DNA of 64,000 nucleotides from Gnetum montanum (taxonomy: Eukaryota; Streptophyta; Gnetopsida; Gnetales; Gnetaceae). Position 1 is the stretch's first letter; every line of letters starts with the position of its first letter. This document shows positions 42,456 through 54,047 of this stretch, piece by piece. The stretch covers positions 608,406-672,405 of the forward strand of contig MNCI01008366.1 of the NCBI GenBank assembly GCA_015680685.1. The letters run 5' to 3'. The position numbers were made by a program, and so were the translations under genes. The notes beneath the pieces were generated by a model. The model was not told where the DNA came from and did not search any database. It saw only the letters and a list, made by a program, of their open reading frames with translations.

Positions 42456-44132
42456 TGTAGCGACCGAAAATGTTGGCGGCTAGAAAACACCGAGAGGTCG
42501 TCGGTCATTGACAGTCTTAACCCTGTTTCTGCGGGAGGGCCATGTTGGATAGAACGGAAACGGGGTGCCCTGAACGGTCTGGTCGATCAGACAGGGACTT
42601 AGTCGGTGTTAATATAACCTTTTGCAACCAGATAATTTGAAAACGAGACTGATAGCGCGAAGTAATGCTTACATGTAAAAGGGATGGAAAACAATGTAAA
42701 ATGCAATAATAAGCAAGAGACAAAGTAAAATGCAGTTAGGAAAATGCACCGCTTCGAAGCTACGATTTCACTCTGTCAAGATGGATACAATCGGTTGCAC
42801 AGTGCTGAGAAGTGCAGAGATCCCAAGAGTAACCAAGACGTGTAGAGTAAGATGGCTGTGTGCTTGAACGTAGACTCAGGCGTTAACTGAGAGTGCTAAC
42901 TGTTCATAATGTCAAACAGAAAACTTACAATGCTCAAGGTTATAGTGCTAAATTTTTTGCTTGTCAGCCAACAAAATTGTTAACTGACTAGATTGCCAAA
43001 AAACCTGGACCCCTCAAGCGTTGCTCGTTGGGGTATTTATAGGATTAATTACGCGTGAAAGATGTGGTTTGAACGCCACATGCCCTGGGCTTACGTTGAC
43101 CTGTCTATGCTGCACATGCCTGCATGACCATTGGGCGAGTCTGCCATGCCGTAATTACAAGTTTGCCACGTTGTAATTGCGCTGTCAAAGCAACGGGGCG
43201 ATTAGGTGAAGTGCATTGATGTAGCGCAACTGTTTGCCACACTTTGTTATGCTTTGTAGCGTAGCATCTTGTCACGCTGTGCTATGCTACGCAACGTAGC
43301 ATAGCCGTCAAATCAAAGCAAAAAATTTACGTTGTGTCCTGTTGCATGCATTGAAAACCTTTGAAGCACGCTAATTGTTTATTGCATATTTGCTACGCTA
43401 TGCTACGCTACGTAGCGTATCATAGCGTAGTAGCTGTCCTTAGTTGCAAAAAACATTGCCAATCTACAAACTTTGCCTTTTGCACTGCGAAGCTTGCGAA
43501 CTTGTTGATCCCGCCCTTTGAGATGCCTTCTATTACTTTTGTAGAATTGCTACGCTGCATTGCACCATGTAGCTTAGCATAGCGTAGCGGCCAACATGGC
43601 TTGCTTCTTACTAAGTTCGCCGCTTTTTGATGGAAGGAGTCATTGCTAAAGGACTTGAAGTCAGGCGAGGGGACTGACGGTCTAGTTTTTGCTACGCTGT
43701 GCTATGCTGTGTGGCATAGCATAGCGTAGCATTGTACTTCTGCAAACATCTTCTAAAGTTTGCTACGCTACATAGCGTAGCGTAGCAAAAATCCTTAACT
43801 TAGAAAACTTGTTGAAGTGTTTTGCACGTTCTTAGCACCGCTAACAATTCCACGCACCGCTCCCAAGTGCGTTGTTGGCTGGATGAACTACTTAGGTGGG
43901 CAGGTTGGAGAATTCGTTTAGCCTGTTGACACCTGGGGTAGAAAACCCACTGAACTGGACAGTTTGAACATCAGAGCATCCATCTTCTGAAGAACTGCCA
44001 TAACGCTACGCAAATTGTAAAGACTTGGTGAAGTAAGCATGCTTTCGAATTTTGGAGTGTTTCATTGGCCCCTCTTTGTCGACGTTTGGAGAATGGGCTT
44101 GAGAGATGTTGACAAAGAATATGAAACACCAT
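42456..44132 (-). repeat. 3' LTR of the Tat-like element
   Basis: It begins on the plus strand with TGTAGCGACC, comparable to TGTATGGACC at 56654 and TGTACTGACC at 63554. A minus-strand TATA element (CCTATAAATACCCC) lies near 43035, matching the one near 57215. Upstream (right) of it is a cluster of GCTACGCTA-type palindromes (43190-43800). At 44055-44132 lies an inverted repeat shared with 58571-58649. The outer boundary is approximate. The LTR has diverged strongly from its partner, so the insertion is old or the two LTRs come from different events. Confidence 0.6.
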
Positions 44133-45410
44133 GGAATACACGACGCTAACGTTGCTGCTCGGTGATCGTCAAGACGTCACTTGGTTGTGCTTGAGAGTGT
44201 TGCATTGGTTTTTGCACGGGAAAAGGGAGAAGCAGGGAGGAAGGAGGTTCAGGAAAAAGGGTAAAGATAAGGCTTAGTAGAGTCCCTCGTCGGAGTGCTC
44301 ATGAGGGAGTTGTTTGTGTTTTCATCTTTACTTTCACTGACCTTCGACCTCTTGTAGGACAAGTATTTCTTTCCCAGGATGAGTTGTGTAACATCCGTGT
44401 GGGGTTTTGACCTACCTACAGATGCTTCCCATTCAACGAGTTGTGTTACGCACGTCATAGAATTTACACTTTGAAGTAGCCAAGCTAGTCAAGGCACGCA
44501 CTTCGTGACACCTTAGCATTTGCTACTATGGCAAGACGTGCCTTTGATTGATGCCTCTTCAAAACACACCCTTCGAACATAGAGAGAAAACCAGGAGAGA
44601 CAACCATGATGCAAAATGAAGGCAAAGGTCTTACTTACTGCATACGTTGTTGAAGCTCTTGGACACCTTTGTTGGTGTATGGTGTCCAAAGTAGGAAGGC
44701 TAATAGCGACCTCGGTAGCATTAGTGTGGAGGAGCTGGCACCGAAGGAATGGGGAGTTTCTGTGCGTGCGGATGCTTTGGAATCCCTGCCAAAGGCATGC
44801 ATTCTCAGTTTAGCTATGGGATCAACTACCACATAGCTAAACGTCGTGCGAGCCCAGGCGTCGGCAGGGAGCTGGAAGGTAACAATATTGTGCCTGGGCC
44901 ACAATACTGTCGAAACTCCAGCAGCAAGCATTGACCAAGGAACTACCGTCAGGGTGGTGGGTCGTGGCGATGGTAGGTCCAGAGGGTCAGTGCGATGTCA
45001 TACGACATCTCCAGAGGATTAGCACGATGCCAAGGGTGGCAACGTCGCATACATTCCAGATTGTGTTCTTATTGCATCGTGAACTACGTTCTAGAGCTGC
45101 AACGTCCCACCCCCACGTCGGCACTGCGCATGCTCATTCGATGTGTACTTGGCGTAGATGCATGCTAGGGATGTGAAGTAAACCTAGTTTAAGGTCCTAG
45201 TAGACCGTGTGCTGGGTTAGGGTCCCAACGGACTACTGTGCTAGTTTAAGGTCCTAGCAGACCGTACATGCCAGTTTAACGTCATAGCGGATGTGTCATG
45301 CCAATTTATAGTCATAGCGGATTAGCTGTGCCAGTTTTACGTTGTAGAGGACGATCGTCGCTAGTTTAATGTCGTAGCAGACGCTGCTTGTTGCCACTAG
45401 TTTAACGTTG
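44133..45410. other. Region between 3' LTR and pol of the Tat-like element
   Basis: No conserved coding domain. The part next to pol (45182-45425) is an array of the CTAGTTTA hairpin repeat. Open stretches on both strands around 44600-45180 have no family resemblance. Confidence 0.45.
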
Positions 45411-45425
45411 TAGCGAATACTGCTT
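45182..45425. repeat. CTAGTTTA hairpin repeat, cluster 1 (8 units)
   Basis: Eight units at roughly 30-bp spacing. The pattern is C-T/C-A-G-TTTAA followed by xGTC-NTAGCG-GACx, with x and its partner changing together in several units: GGTC/GACC and CGTC/GACG. Read on the minus strand each unit is GTC-CGCTA-N-GAC-x-TTAAACTAG. Overlaps the pol 3' end. Confidence 0.75.
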
Positions 45426-48400
45426 GTTGTGTTCATGCTTAAAATGTAGTACGGCTTGAGGTACAAGTGATTCACCAGGTTGGCGAACTTGTTGCCGTCT
45501 ATGTCTGCCAACATGAAGGCTCCATTTCCAAAGGCTTTGGTGACCATGTATGGGCCTTCCTAGTTGGCTAAGAATTTGCTCACATGCTCACGGACAGCTT
45601 TGAGGACAAGGTCTCCCTTCTGTACTGGCCGTTGATGCAGGTCTTCATGGTGCTTTTGCTGTTGCTTGCTCTGGTAACACTCTATGTGGCTTAGCGTCTA
45701 TGCACGCTCCTCCTCTATTGAGTCAAGATCGATGATCTGTGACTTGTTGTTCTGGGCATTGCTCACGACATCTGAGAGGATCATTCAGAGTGATGGTACT
45801 TGCAACTCAAGAGACAACATAGCTTAAGATCCATAAACGAGATTGTAAGGGGTCTTACTCATCACGGTCCTGCATGTCATTTTGTAGGCCCATAGAACAT
45901 AGAGGATTTGCTCGTGCCACTGCCTCTTGCTGTTGCTAAGTATTCGCTTTAGCAAGTTGATGATGGACTTATTTTTAGCCTTTGCCTGTCCGTTTGCCTA
46001 TGGGTAATACGGGGAGGAGAATGATTGCCTGATGCCTAGATTACTGTAGAAGGTTCAGGTTTCTGTACTACTAAATTGTGGTCCATTGTCGATCATAATA
46101 GTCATCGGAAGCCCAAACCTTGTCACGATGTTGTCCAAGATGAAGTGGCAGATTTGCTGAGATGTCATCTTCCTTAGGGGGATAGCTTCCATTCACTTAG
46201 TAAAATACTCAGTGGCGGTGATAATGAAGCTATGCCCTGCAGAGGACTTAGGCGTGATAGGTCCTATGAGGTCTAGTCCCCATCATTGAAAAGACCATGT
46301 GATTTGCGTTAGGTGTAGGTTTGTAGGTGAGACGTGTATGAGATTTGCGTATCTCTGGCATGTGTCACACGTCTTGACCTTTGACAAGCAGTCACGCTCC
46401 ATATGGGGCTAGTAGTACCCTAGGCGTCTGATTTTCACAGCCATAGCCCTAGGTGCTATGTGTCCACCACATAGTCCCTCATGCATTTCATTAACTACCC
46501 TTTGAGCCTGCTCCTCACCCACGCATGCCAACAATATCCCATCATAGGAGTGTCTGCACAGGGCATCATTTCCCATGAGCGTATATTGCCAAGTGTGCTT
46601 ATGGATTGCATCTCTCTGGGTAGATGTCAGTCCACTTGGGAGTTCGCCGTGTTGTAGGTAGGCTTTAATGTTAGCGTACCACTCCTGGGTATCTGTAGCA
46701 CTGATAGAGGCCACGTGTCCCGCCTGAGTGATAGGCTTAGTACATTTGACAATCAAAGTCGGAAAATTTGCAAATGAGTGTGGTGGGATATTTAGTGCTT
46801 GGGTGGCTAAGGCGTTTGCTATGGTGTTCTTGTTATGTGGCACGTGTTGCACATCTATGGTTGCAAATTGCTTAAGCAGGCTTTTTGCTAGATCGAGTAG
46901 GGTTGTAGGTGTGTAGCTTTGTAGGCATAGACCTTGGTAATTTGATTCACAACTAGTTGTGAATCACCACGGATTGCCAAGTGTTGTCTGCATAGTGTTT
47001 GGGCAGCTAAGAGGCCTTTGAGTAGCCCCTCATACTCTGTCACATTATTGGTGTAGGGGAACGAAAAACGATAAGGAAACGGGTGCATTTCCCCAGAGGG
47101 GAATGTAATTACAGTAGTTGCGTTACCTCCTCGCACGATTGAAGCATCGTCGAAGTGTAAAGTAGCTTCCAGGTGTGATGGGACGATGTTGATAGTGCCA
47201 ACATGCTCGTCTGGGAATTCGGGATCTATGGTTGCGTGGTCATCGACGGCTGAGGCCGTAAGTTGTGTTGCTATGGCTTGACCCTTAGTCGACGACTAAC
47301 TTACATAGTGTAGATTGAACTCTGCGGTTATTACTTTCCATCAGGCTATCTGGCTACTTTCATACAGGTTGTTAGTGATAGCCCAAAGTATGTTGCTTTT
47401 GCAAATGATGTTAATTGTACTGCGAAATAGGTAGTGCCTCCACTTTTTTAATGCAAACACTAAGGCAAGGTAATTCCTCTCCATTTCGTTGTATTTTGCC
47501 TCTTGTACTATTAATGCATGACTCAAATAATACACTGATATCTCAGATCTATCGTCTTGTTTTTGACATAGTAGTGCTACGATAGATGTGTTGGAGGTGG
47601 CAAGGTATATGAAGAAAGACTTATCCCTTTGTGGCGGGTGCACAGTTGGGAGGTGTGAGAGCTCTTCCTTCAAGTCATTGAAGGCTTGCTGACATTGGGT
47701 TGTCCATTCAAAGTTAACCCCTTTGTTCAGAAGACGTTACATGGGGTGTAACTTGTTAGTCATCTTTGCTATAAACCTTTGGATGAACTGTACCCTACCT
47801 TGCAAACCGCGCAATTCTTTAAGGTTTGTAGGAGGTGCCAGGTTGACAATGGCCTTAACTTTGTCAGAGTCCACCCGTATTCCGACCTCCGATACTACGA
47901 ACCCTAACATGCGTTCAATTTTCATCCCAAAGACACACTTCTTAGGATTAAGATGCAAATCATGCATTTGACAACACTTAAGGACTACCCCTAGATTGCG
48001 TGGGTGATCAGCTGCCTCCTTGGACTTGACTGCTATATCATCCACGTAGTTGTTTAGCGTTTCTAGGATGTAGTCATTGAAGATGTAAGTCATGGCTCGT
48101 TGGTAGGTTGCCCCGGCGTTCTTGAGCCCAAAAGGCATCATGGTGTAACAAAAGGTACTCCATGGGGTCATGAAGGTTGTTATTAGCTGATGCTATGGAT
48201 TGATGCGAATTTGGTTGTAGCCGGAGAAACCATCCATGAAGGATAGTAGGGCATAACCAGCCGTAGTGTCGATGAGTTGATCGATGCTTGGAAGTGGGAA
48301 ATCGTCTTTGATTGTTGCTTTGTTTAGATCCCGGAAGTCTATATAGATTTGTATTCCTCTCGTTTTCTTAGAAACCACAATGATGTTGGACACCCATTTC

Positions 48401-48960
48401 GAATAATCAACTATACGGATGAAACTAGCTTGGTATAGCTTGGTGATCTCATTTCTTACAGCTAATGCAATTTCTGGTTTAACCTTACGAGCCTTCTGCT
48501 TGACTGTCTTCATGCATGGGTCTAGGATGATGTTGTGTTGTATTAGCTACGGGTCTAAACTTGGCATGTCGCTGTATGACCACGTGAAGACTTTGACGTT
48601 GTCTTGCAGAATCTTAGCTACATTTTCATGCGTTTGTGCGTCTAGGAGGGAGCTAAGTTTTCACGTTTCTACTTCCCTCTTAGACGTGATCACAGGCGTC
48701 TCGACGAGAGGGTCCTCAGTTACATCCCCGGCCTCTAAATCTAGGGTTCAGACCAGATGCTCTGGCATGTCTAGGGATGTTTCTAAGGATGTTATAGTGC
48801 TAGTTATGGTCGACCCCCACTCAATCAGGTCTGGGTTCAATTGTCTTGCAAGCTTGCCATGTGGACCTGCTAAAGCTAAAGGCGTGGAGAGATTGCGATG
48901 GATTTCCATTTCTTGCTTAACCTATCAAAATGAGATGAAAGGCTGGTTAAGAGGCACCTG
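45426..48960 (-). pseudogene. Tat-like Ty3/gypsy pol: RT, RNase H, aRNase H, integrase
   Basis: Minus-strand polyprotein relic with domains in order. RT 48513-47737 has FRDLNKATIKDDFPLP, SFMDGFSGYNQI and active-site YVDDI; a TAG interrupts it at about 48192. RT-linked RNase H is at 47673-47341. A second RNase H, 47160-46888, has FDDAS, FPYTNNVTEYEGL and IRGDSQLVVNQ; an additional RNase H is characteristic of the Tat/Ogre lineage. Integrase follows: zinc-binding region 46852-46409, core with GLDLIGP and MIDNGPQF, and C-terminal GNGAFMLADIDG near 45510. Several stops are visible (for example after GYY at about 46410). The third acidic residue of the DDE triad appears as Lys in NGQAKAK. Not functional. 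Confidence 0.8.
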
Positions 48961-50401
48961 TTGATAGTAATCGTGTATAACGAAAACTTGCAAAGCAATG
49001 ACGAGATGTAACTAGCAAAGTATGATGTAAAGATTAAAATTTTGCTAGTTTAAAGTCATGGTAGACCGCTATGGCATGGAGATGCAGAGCTGCTAAAATA
49101 GGAAATGTAAAACTGTCGATGTGAGAATGTGAAACTTCTAAAAAATGCAAAACTGTCGATGTGAAAATGTGAAACTGCTAGTTTAGCATCATTGTGGACT
49201 GTGAATGTATAACAGATCGATACTGCTAGTTTAAGGTCTTTTCGGACCATTAAAGTCGCTGCTACACTAGGATTGCTAGTTTAAGGTCTTTCTGGACTGG
49301 TAATGAGGGTGGAACACTACGCTAAAAATGCTAGTTTAAGGTCTTTTCGGACCGCGAAAGTTACAACTGCGCTGGGGTTGCTAGTTTAAGGTCTTTTCAG
49401 ATCGGTAACGAAAACTATATATTTTTTTCGTTTTTTGGGAAACCAAGTAGTTAGCTTGAAGCGTGTTAAGGTTTTAATGCCAACAGTGCTATGATGTCAT
49501 GGCGAGCATGCTACGCTGTACGGCGCACTCTACATTAAATGGACAGAGAGAGCAACAAGTTTTCCTTTTTCACCATTACTGCCATAACTAGGGATTAAAC
49601 CCTGGTAAGCTTGTCATTCTCACCGTAAGAGCGCAGAGCCCATATTTGGAGCACAAATCGATTTCAGAGCATAGAGTGATCGTGCTAACAGAGAGTAAGG
49701 TGATTTTTTGCATTGTGACAAGGAAAAGTCTACAAGCAGGACGATGGCTCCAAAGAAAGAACATACTCACTTGGCGCTAGCAATGGTTGAGGAGGTGAAG
49801 AAAACCCTAGGGCACGTGACATAAGTACATGTCATGGCATGGAAGGACACGTCGTTGACCTGGTAGGTTGCTATGCTTCCTATGTTTTTTTGCGATTGTA
49901 TTATCTTTATTTTGTTTTTTGCTTTCATTTTGTATTTTAGTCTTAGTCATCTGTGTTTTCTGTGATCGCGTTGTTTTGGCCTTTGCATCATCGTTGTTGC
50001 CGTTTCAACCGTGACGGATGCATAAACGCTATGCTATCATTGTGTGTAAGGTCGCTTAAACCGCCATTGCTGTGGTTGTCATAACTATAGATGTTTGGAC
50101 AGTTTAAGTTACTTGGCTTTCGAGTGGCATAGAGTAGGACCCTTGGGAGGGTTGGGCCATGCGTGATGTGACGGTGCGACATGTGTTCTATCAGAGCATA
50201 TTTTTAATCGCCCTGTTAGGGTTAATTGCTTTGTTGCTATGCTAGGCTATTTTCGCTACATTATTGCTTTCATGTTCTTGCTACGCTATGTGCGGAAAGA
50301 GGGTTATGCTACGCTATATGCATGAACTGCTAGGTATTGCTATGTTGTGTGCGCATTGCACTTAGACATGATGCTAACACTTGCTGGTTGTGTTGTGCAG
50401 G
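48961..50401. other. Spacer between RT and the antisense gene
   Basis: Contains the second CTAGTTTA repeat cluster (49043-49410). It also has scattered GCTACGCTAT-type words at 49495-49525 and 50230-50360, directly upstream of the antisense gene. These could belong to its promoter or 5' UTR; no TATA element is certain. Confidence 0.45.
49043..49410. repeat. CTAGTTTA hairpin repeat, cluster 2 (6 units)
   Basis: Units such as GCTAGTTTAAGGTCTTTTCG followed by GACC, giving a GGTC/GACC stem. Spacing is wider and less regular than in cluster 1. Located between RT and the antisense gene. Confidence 0.7.
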
Positions 50402-50685
50402 ATGGGGCTAAGACCAATTCTGATTGTTTTAGAAATTGCAGGGGTCCTGTGTAACGTAAGAAAACCTGTGGCCAATGCTTCTCCTCCCCATATACGTGTG
50501 GGAGAGTGGGGGGTCTGGTTCAGGAAAGGAGCATAGGAGTTCCTACAATACCTCCTCCAACACTTCAGTGTGATCGTTTGGTCATACCTAGAGGAGGAAG
50601 AGGCAGTCGTTATAACAGAAGCCATATTGCCTGGGGCAAGCCAGGGCATCTTGAGGTTTTTGACGAATGGGGCAATCATTAGCAG
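50402..50685 (+). pseudogene. Antisense gene exon 1, FCP1/NIF-like HAD start
   Basis: From ATG at 50402 the frame reads RPILIVLEIAGVLCNV, then, about 25 residues later, EWGVWFRKGA, a TAG, EFLQYLLQHFSVIVWSYLEE. FCP1/NIF HAD phosphatases show LVLDLDGVL-type motif I, then xxRPGxxEFL and F-x-V-x-I/V-WS at this spacing. Here both motif-I aspartates are replaced (VLEIAGVL), so catalysis would be absent even without the stop. Resemblance is by eye only. The exon ends at AGCAG before GTAGGG. Confidence 0.5.
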
Positions 50686-50931
50686 GTAGGGAGAAGGATC
50701 CAGTCAATGCCCCATAGGGTTAAGGCATTTAACCTGGATCTAGGATATGCCTGAGTACAGCTGCTACCATCCTTACAACACACTATTCGTCACACGTTAT
50801 ATGGCAACATGCTTCTAAAACCCACCAGGAATTGTCTACTGTGCTAGCGGGTGAGTTTTGCAACCCTGTTCCACTGTGTTGTGCAAGCTGGCCATATTGG
50901 CTAAATGCTAATAGTATGTTTTTGTTACCAG

Positions 50932-51201
50932 GTTCTACATCAACAAGGAAGGGCTTCACGATTGAACGGGTCTACTGACTATAGCATGAATAGCCCTGTA
51001 GGAGTTCTCTTCTACTGAGAACCTACGTGCGGGTGTGATTGGTCAATGTGGGGGTGAATACCACACCTACCTAGACCTATACCCCATTCCCTATGGTCAG
51101 TGCAAGGAGTCTGGTTGGCTGGATGAGGGGTGGACACAACCCTTCAAACTGATCACTGTTGAACAAGTTCTAGTTACCATTCCTATTACCGTATAGACTT
51201 G
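50932..51201 (+). pseudogene. Antisense gene exon 2
   Basis: Follows TTACCAG in the phase left by exon 1. After three stops near its start, it encodes RAGVIGQCGGEYHTYLDLYP followed by PYGQCKESGWLDEGW. No family recognised. The donor at its end (ACTTG before GTAGGC) is less certain because the frame does not carry cleanly into the next exon. Confidence 0.45.
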
Positions 51202-51298
51202 GTAGGCTAAACAATAAGTGTTGCATGCTTAAGTGTCTTTGCAATCTTTGGATTTTCTATGTTTTTATGCTAAACATTTCTTATGAAAATTTTTATAG

Positions 51299-52349
51299 GG
51301 GAAAAAAATCCTTAGGAGGTAACGGTGGTAACCACTGAGACACAGGAGGCAAACATCTACTTCAAGTACAGAGAAGTAGATACAAGCCAACGCTGGATAA
51401 ACTATGCAGCTTCGGACTCCTTAGTCCAGAATATCCAAAAGGCTGGGCTTATGGATCTATTCTTGGCCTTGAATCTGCGTTCCTGCTGCTGAGATGCTCT
51501 CCCTAATCAACTCCTTTTCCGACAAGGAGGGCTGCTTCCGCACGTGCATACAGGGCGTACGAGTGGTCATTGAAATCAACGACCAGTTATTTGAGGACTT
51601 GTTCAGTGTCCTTGCCGATGATGTTCTTATAGGGTCGAAGGGCAAGAAGGAGCTGATCCTTCAGAAAAAGGACATTTAGGAGTGATTAGCGATTGTCAAG
51701 GAGTGGAAGGGGCTCCCCATGGAAAAGCTTAAAGAAGGACCTGCCAAGGAGATTTACTCTGTCTTCTATGCTCGCGCATTCCCCCAGTTGCTTTCCCAAG
51801 GGAAGGTCTTGGGGATTGAGCAAGCCTAGATAATGCATGAGGTCATGGAAGAGGGGGCTTGTTACAACTGGGCCAGGTTTCTATGTAAAGGCTTGTGGAT
51901 CGAAATCTTGGGACTCCATAGGAAATTGGAGTCCCGTTCTAATATACATTATTCCTTTTACGTAGCCTGTCTGAAGCATTTCGTGGAGTTTTTGGTGGTT
52001 CACGAAAATGGAGCCTAGGTCATGCGAAATTGCAACCAAATTTCTAGACCGTGGATCTGCCAGATCCTCTAGACCACTCGAGGCCAAGATCCCTGAGAAA
52101 TAATTGGGAGGTCATTCTCTGTGACGACTAAGGATCAGGTGACCTGCAACTTTCATGGCCAAGACAGCGTAGGAGAGACACCCCTTGCTATAGTCGGTAG
52201 CATGTCACGGGGGGAACCTCTCATAGCTAAGATTGTGGTTAGTAAGTTGTAGCGGAAGAGGCCTCCTCTAGCTAAGGAAACCCTTCACATGGAGGAAGAG
52301 GATGGGTGGAGATTGTGGCTTAAACTGCAGAGGACGCAACCCCCCATTG
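51299..52349 (+). pseudogene. Antisense gene exon 3 (long)
   Basis: One frame from 51494 to 52349, with an earlier piece (51349-51478, IYFKYREVDTSQRWINYAAS) in another frame. It includes CIQGVRVVIEINDQLFEDLF, a pattern slightly reminiscent of plant transposon-associated (PMD/PF20167-like) proteins, and ARFLCKGLWIEILGLHRKLE. Several stops. It ends CCCCCATTG before GTAAAC; intron 52350-52473 follows. Confidence 0.5.
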
Positions 52350-52473
52350 GTAAACGCTTTTGTTTAATGCTTACTTTGTTATTTTCTACTACGCCAGGTG
52401 GCGTAGCATAATGTAGCACCTGCTTTAAGCTAACTTTTTTTGGACTAATGCAAACATGTTTCTTGACTAGCAG

Positions 52474-52824
52474 AGGAAGAAGAAGAAGACGAAGAAGGTG
52501 ACGAAGAGGTGTTGGCCCCTAAGATGGGGGCTACGAATAAAGACTCGAAGGCCCCAGTCTCAGAGAGAAGGATCCCAATCAAGAAGGAAAGAACTCATGT
52601 CGCTAAGGCAGGGGCTCTTGTTATTAGGCAGAATCCTCCTACTAACGAGGAGGGCATTTTTGGAGACGAAGAAGAGTCTCCCTTGAATAAAAAGGATGCT
52701 AGTCTCTCAAAAGGAAAGGCACCAGCGCATGAAGAAGAGGCCGGTACAGACTTGGCAGGGACTTTTGCCAAGGCTACCACCATCGTTTTGCATCAGCAAG
52801 AAGGGAGACCGCAATTGGACGCTG
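52474..52824 (+). pseudogene. Antisense gene exon 4, acidic region
   Basis: Begins after GACTAGCAG with an acidic run, then a Lys/Ser/Pro-rich low-complexity region ending in QLDAG. Open throughout. It ends before GTGAGT; intron 52825-52917 is 93 bp. Confidence 0.6.
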
Positions 52825-52917
52825 GTGAGTTCAACAATATGTCTGCCTTGTCATAGCCCATTTCGGCCATTGCTGATATGTTTAGTTATGTAATAGGTTC
52901 CACTGTTGATGCTGCAG

Positions 52918-53031
52918 GACCCCCTCTGACTTGTGTGGAACCATGGGCCGAGATCCTTGATAAGTTCACGTTCATGCAGGGAATTATTGATGACATGATC
53001 AGCCACCTTCAGTAGGTGGACCTTAACATGG
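52918..53031 (+). pseudogene. Antisense gene exon 5
   Basis: 38 codons containing WAEILDKFTFMQGIIDDMIS, one TAG at about 53012-53014, ending before a perfect GTAAGT donor. Intron 53032-53135 is 104 bp and contains a GCTACGCT word. Confidence 0.6.
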
Positions 53032-53135
53032 GTAAGTAGTAGTGTTAGGTTCTCTCATGTTGTTATGCTAAAATTTCTTGATCTTGCTAATCTTGCTACA
53101 CTAATGTGATTGCTACGCTCTTTATGTCATGGCAG

Positions 53136-53959
53136 CCTCTCGGCTCAAATGGGACCCTGCACGGCCTTTGAAAGTCGGCGGTGCTGTGCCTACATTCCCG
53201 CCTGAAGTGACCAAGGTGTCTCGTCGTGCATACGACGAGGCTTGCAAATGCGCTTTGCATTCGACATGCTCCTTGTGAGAGTATAAGCGCGTTAACGAAG
53301 ACTTGTGGAAGTGGGTCCAAAAAACTGAGCAAGAGAAGGCTGACTTGAGCGTCGAGGTGGAGGATCTCAAGTCGAGGAATGAATTCCTCATAGCCCGTGA
53401 CACTAATAATGAGGATTGGCACATGGTTGTGATAGATTACGTCATATTTTGGACAGTCGTACATCAAAACGTTGAAGCCACCCGTGAAATAATAAAACAG
53501 TGGATGCAAATGGAGTTGTTAGCCCAAAAATGTCAGGATTGGAAAGATTTCAGCGCCAAGGTTTATGAATGGGGGAAGTCCCAGAAAAGCCATAAACATA
53601 TGTATAAACTGGAACATGGCACCACTTGTAAACTTTACAAGGACGCTGCTATGGAGGTGTTTACGTATAAAGCATTCGTAAATGCCATTGATGCTTTTGA
53701 GGCCTATGCCAAGTTCAAAGAGCAGGTAAAGGTTACGGAATCTCCTGACTAGAAACTGGACCTTCACACAGGAGAGACCACAACCGCCTCCTTTTCTCTA
53801 GGACCACTAAGGTGGACAACCACCGAAAGGGAGAGAGCTGCTATGGACGTTGAACCAAGCAATAGGTGTTGGGTGGACATTACGGCAAAGGAGGTCTGGT
53901 GCCATCTCGGGCTTGGTTTAGACCGGATACCCTTTGAGATGAACGTAGGCCTTTCTCAG
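53136..53959 (+). pseudogene. Antisense gene exon 6, long helical region
   Basis: 275 codons with only two stops (about 53278 and 53750). It includes VGGAVPTFPPEVTKVSRRAY and a predicted helical region, ENDL-like and Glu/Lys/Trp-rich, from 53303. Near the end is AKEVWCHLGLGLDRIPFEM. It ends at TCTCAG before GTTAGT; intron 53960-54047 is 88 bp. Confidence 0.65.
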
Positions 53960-54047
53960 GTTAGTTGTTTTCTACTATATTAATGCTTATGCTTTGTTGT
54001 AGCTTGCGTGCGTTGCTTTAGCTGACCACTTCATTCCTACGATACAG

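Noticed and set aside
45182-45425. CRISPR-like array (about 30-bp periodicity)
   Set aside because: Repeats and spacers are not separable, units vary along their whole length, and the context is a plant retrotransposon.
53096-53509. Overlapping minus-strand open frame
   Set aside because: It mirrors exon 6 of the antisense gene, whose frame continues across three introns; the minus-strand frame has no such support and no retroelement motif.
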